Notes under the pieces: model-generated | Told to the model about the DNA's origin: nothing | Database searches by the model: none | What the model saw: the letters and a program-made list of their open reading frames with translations, nothing else | In this document: positions 42,863 through 64,000 of the stretch, piece by piece | Position numbering within the stretch: the stretch's first letter is position 1 | How the letters are laid out: each line of letters starts with the position of its first letter | Program-made: the position numbers and the translations under genes | Source of the DNA: Eleginops maclovinus | Lineage: Eukaryota; Chordata; Actinopteri; Perciformes; Eleginopidae | Assembly: GCF_036324505.1 (NCBI RefSeq) | Contig: NC_086365.1 | Span: 5,390,655-5,454,654, forward strand | Length of the DNA stretch: 64,000 nt | Direction: 5' to 3'

Positions 42863-44691
42863 AATGCCCTTCTATGACTCACTGCACTACTTCAGCGGTA
42901 AAATGTCATGACCATTTATGTGCACAAAGTCCAAACTCTATCCTGCTGCGATTCTGAGCAGCTCATTTGAGGCTGCACTAAAATTCTAAGTTTTTTTCTT
43001 CAGTTATCAGACAAAACATCGGCTCAAGATGAACTCAAAACAATACCCAAAAGTCGGAAATCATAGATGTATTAAAGAGAATGGAAACTGATCAATTGCC
43101 TTTGACGTCACTTCTCTAGGTGTTTGTACTTGAAAAGGTTTGGAAAATTATTAATCAAAATAGTTAGGCTTATTTTAGTATTTACAGTTAATACTAACAA
43201 TTTGAATGAGTTGGGAGGCCCAGCACTCTGCAGAAGCACGGATATATTTGATAAGTTGGAAAAAAGAAAACGTACAAAAGTGAAATTGGATACCCTTTTA
43301 TTTTCAGCAGTATTTCAGCAGCTTTGACAGACAAAATACAACTTATTACTTGTGTGTCTTTTTCTTTCCTTCACGGGGGTTCAGAGGGGGGGTTTCTCAA
43401 AGATAGGGGAGCAGGGGAAGAGCATAGAAATGAAAGAAAATCATTTCCTTCAAACAAATCTATTCACATACAATCGTGTTAAAATCCTACCTCTGACACT
43501 TTCAAGTCTTGACATCATGTTTGTGCAGAGAACTAGTCTTTACAGGATCCAGAATTATTTTTGGAAAGATAGAAATTGAAATGAACTGGGCCAAGCTAAA
43601 GTTGGGGTTATGATTGTTGCATACTGAGATTTGGAAGATTTACTGAAACTACATGAAAGCAAAGTTTGTAAAACTCAAAACTGTCCTTTTTTTAGTCCTT
43701 TGTGTTGTCATTTTTAACATCTACTCAGGAGTTTCCCCTGCAGTCGTCACAAAGGGATGACGCATGGAACACCAGCATCCATGAAAAAATGACACAAGGC
43801 AGATAAGAAATCTACATAAAGACACACACTTAATATATTTAATCAGGCAGCTTTAATGTGCCTTTTCCTGTTTTCCTTCCTCTATTATCATTTATTTTAA
43901 ACAGGGAGCACACATTAGTTCCCATTTCTCCACTTTTGTTCTGTCACAGTTGTGGTTGTATTTACAGTGCCTCTGTTTTAAAAGTGCTGCACATGTTAAG
44001 TAGCTATTTACAAATAGAAAAATATGATGGGGGGGTTACAGACTTTACTGTGGGTCATTTTGCTGACAAAGCTGTGGAACTGACAGATATAAATGTATCC
44101 TCTATTTGTAATGAAATGCTTGTTTCTGGCCGACACAAACACACACACACACATTCAAAAAGAAACACTGCATAACCATTGGAGGATCTGAAGAAAATAG
44201 TCATGTGTTCACATTCTTATACAATTTACACTGTACACACTCGGAGGGCGAGAGAGAGCATGATTTGTCCCGTCCGTTCTGAATATGAAAGCACTAAATT
44301 ATTATTTATGTGCAGTGCAAAATAAGTCGTTTCTTTTTAGACATTCCTCTGAAGGTACGACATTCAGTGTTCCTTCATATGTACACGATTGAATGGAGCT
44401 CGTCTAAGGTCAGCTGTGATTCCTCTGTTTCACATGCACAACAGGAATAGTGTGTGAACGATTTCTGTACGCACAGCCACGGATATAGATTCTTATCCTC
44501 TTTCTCTCACACTCACACACCTCAACAGAGTCAATTTTAAACTCTGTCAAAGCCTCCGCAGTGTAAAGCGGAGGACGTAAAAACGTAGATTTTTGAGTCT
44601 TCACAGACTCTGCATTGCTTTATGAGGGAATTATTCTGAAGTCACAAGTCACATGATGGCTCTCTCAGCAAAGAAAGCACGTTTTAGTCGT

Positions 44692-44697
44692 TTTATT
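44692..44697 (-). promoter_or_regulatory. candidate bltp3b polyadenylation signal AATAAA
   Basis: AATAAA on the minus strand about 96 nt after the bltp3b stop. Another AATAAA lies at 43896-43891, so the 3' UTR could be about 0.1 or 0.9 kb; the sequence cannot decide. Confidence 0.4.
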
Positions 44698-44792
44698 TGC
44701 TTGTTGATGTTGCCTTTCATTTTACATGATGCCCATCAGTGTCAGTCTGCATCGCACAGAGCAGAGGGCCAGGAAACAAGAGAGAGGCGGGT

Positions 44793-62722
<17,930 letters not shown>

Positions 62723-64000
62723 CTGCACAGGAGTCGGACAGGTGGAGAGAACGTTTGGTAAACAAGGTGATATGTATTGCCTAGCAACAGGGTGCACTAC
62801 AGTACCTTATCACTAAGCTGTACTGGAGTCAGATTGTGTTAAATGTGACACAAAGTCAGCTCTTTTGATTTTTGCTGTCATTTGAAATGTTGGAAATAAA
62901 CTAAAACCATGATGTCCTGATCAAGGGTTTCAAATATGCTGCCCGGGATGAAGTGTTAAAATGACAGAAGACATGTACTGCCATTTCACATTCGTTATGT
63001 ACTTTGTATGTATACATTTAATGTTGATTTTCATCTGGACCACAATGTGATCTAATCCTAGGATTGTGTCACACAGCGCCCTTTATTTTATAACAATCTA
63101 AAACATTTCCTTTAGTGTTGGGAAATGAAGGGTGTAAGAGATGTAGGCTGTCTGAATCATTTGAACATTCACCTTGTCCACTTGTATTATAGAAGATACC
63201 TTTCTCTATGATCAACTTCTGGTGCAAAGAGTAGTCAAACACTCAGATAAACACCAACATCTACTGGGCAATAAAATCATTGCATCTTCAAAAACTCTCC
63301 CGTGGTTTAATTCATTTTGAATGGCAGCTCTATTGAAGTAAATAATCATTTAATTATTGTTTGAGAAGCAGCAACATTAAAGTTTTGAAAATGATCACTT
63401 TTGTGGATTAACGTCTTTGTCCAGAAACGTTTCAAATCAGACTTTGAGGTGAGATTATTCTATGGACTATACGACTACTCTACCCACACTTTTAAGCTAA
63501 CACAGACAAAGTGTCCTGAATACAAAAAAAAGAGAGAATTGAAACAAATTCAAATATCTTCTTTCTGTGAAGGTTTTATTTGAACTACTTTCTGCTGAAG
63601 AAATAGTCCCTCCTGTGAAATCCCATTTGCTTACAGTTCTCACTCAACTGTAAAGTCTCATAATGTTGCTTGTTAAATTGCAACAAAAATGCTGTGATTC
63701 TGTTCCAGCAGACGGTATTTAAAGTCTAATTCCACTCGTTAAAAGTAAATGACATACAAATAAATATTTATAAAAAACGCTGTTTTCTTTTGATCTGAAA
63801 AAAGTGTCCCCACCAGTTTTCAAAACAAAGTGACGCCCATGATTACAACATAAATCTTTGGACTCAGGTCAAGTTGTTTTTCATCATAAAGTAAAATACT
63901 GTATGGGTCGGGTCCAGAAACCTGTGCCTAAATGTGTTGTGCCTTTGTAGAACCACTATGATCTGTATGTTGTAATACACATGTGTAAATGATAAACTAG
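62723..64000 (-). other. bltp3b intron upstream of the first visible exon
   Basis: AT-rich sequence without recognisable exons. The N-terminal residues of the family (Chorein_N start) were looked for on the minus strand and not found, so they lie outside the window. Confidence 0.65.

Larger units (their letters stand above)
39231..44691. other. intergenic region between bltp3b and anks1b
   Basis: No coding exon is seen. It holds a minus-strand SINE (39458-39769), an inverted-repeat pair (39784-39850 and 40740-40815), a retroposon tail (40820-40885), a common fish repeat (41920-42290) and CA arrays at 42575-42654 and 42822-42860. The stretch 42870-44690 is otherwise unremarkable and may include bltp3b 3' UTR. 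Confidence 0.6.

Overview
The window is teleost fish nuclear DNA, probably percomorph; the species cannot be named from sequence alone. The evidence is split vertebrate genes with GT-AG introns, several Tc1/mariner transposons with TA target-site duplications, a tRNA-derived SINE, remnants of common fish retroposons, and about twenty long (CA/TG)n arrays.

Two genes are recognisable, both on the minus strand and in tandem. From about 62.7 kb down to 44.8 kb lies most of bltp3b (formerly uhrf1bp1l, SHIP164), a bridge-like lipid-transfer protein of the VPS13/ATG2 class. I could place 20 coding exons whose phases all join, about 1,326 codons plus a TAG stop. The first exons, with the start codon and the Chorein_N beginning, lie beyond the right edge. 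About 6.1 kb downstream of its stop (44.8 to 38.7 kb) is the first coding exon of anks1b (AIDA-1), a neuronal ankyrin/SAM/PTB scaffold. It is followed by a donor site, and no second exon is recognisable, so 1-38524 is read as part of its first intron. From memory, human UHRF1BP1L and ANKS1B have the same order and orientation, which supports both calls.

Region by region: 1-38.5 kb is non-coding intron with three copies of one Tc1/mariner family (368, 13019 and 27061), a different and decayed Tc1-like element carrying a nested SINE (5297-6828), a palindromic MITE candidate (23.1 kb), a SINE relative (31.5 kb) and many CA arrays. 38.5-39.2 kb is anks1b exon 1 with its 5' UTR and probable promoter. 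39.2-44.7 kb is intergenic, with a second full SINE, a pair of inverted repeats and retroposon debris. 44.8-62.7 kb is bltp3b, with a fourth copy of the Tc1 family in its last intron. 62.7-64 kb is bltp3b intron.

The most interesting signals are places where repeats sit on bltp3b splice sites: a (TG)105 tract about 15 nt upstream of an 84-nt in-frame exon, a (CA)n tract six bases inside a donor, a 42-nt in-frame microexon between two (TG)n tracts, and a fish interspersed repeat that supplies the pyrimidine tract of another exon. I found no CRISPR array, operon, virus, toxin or other unknown multi-gene system.
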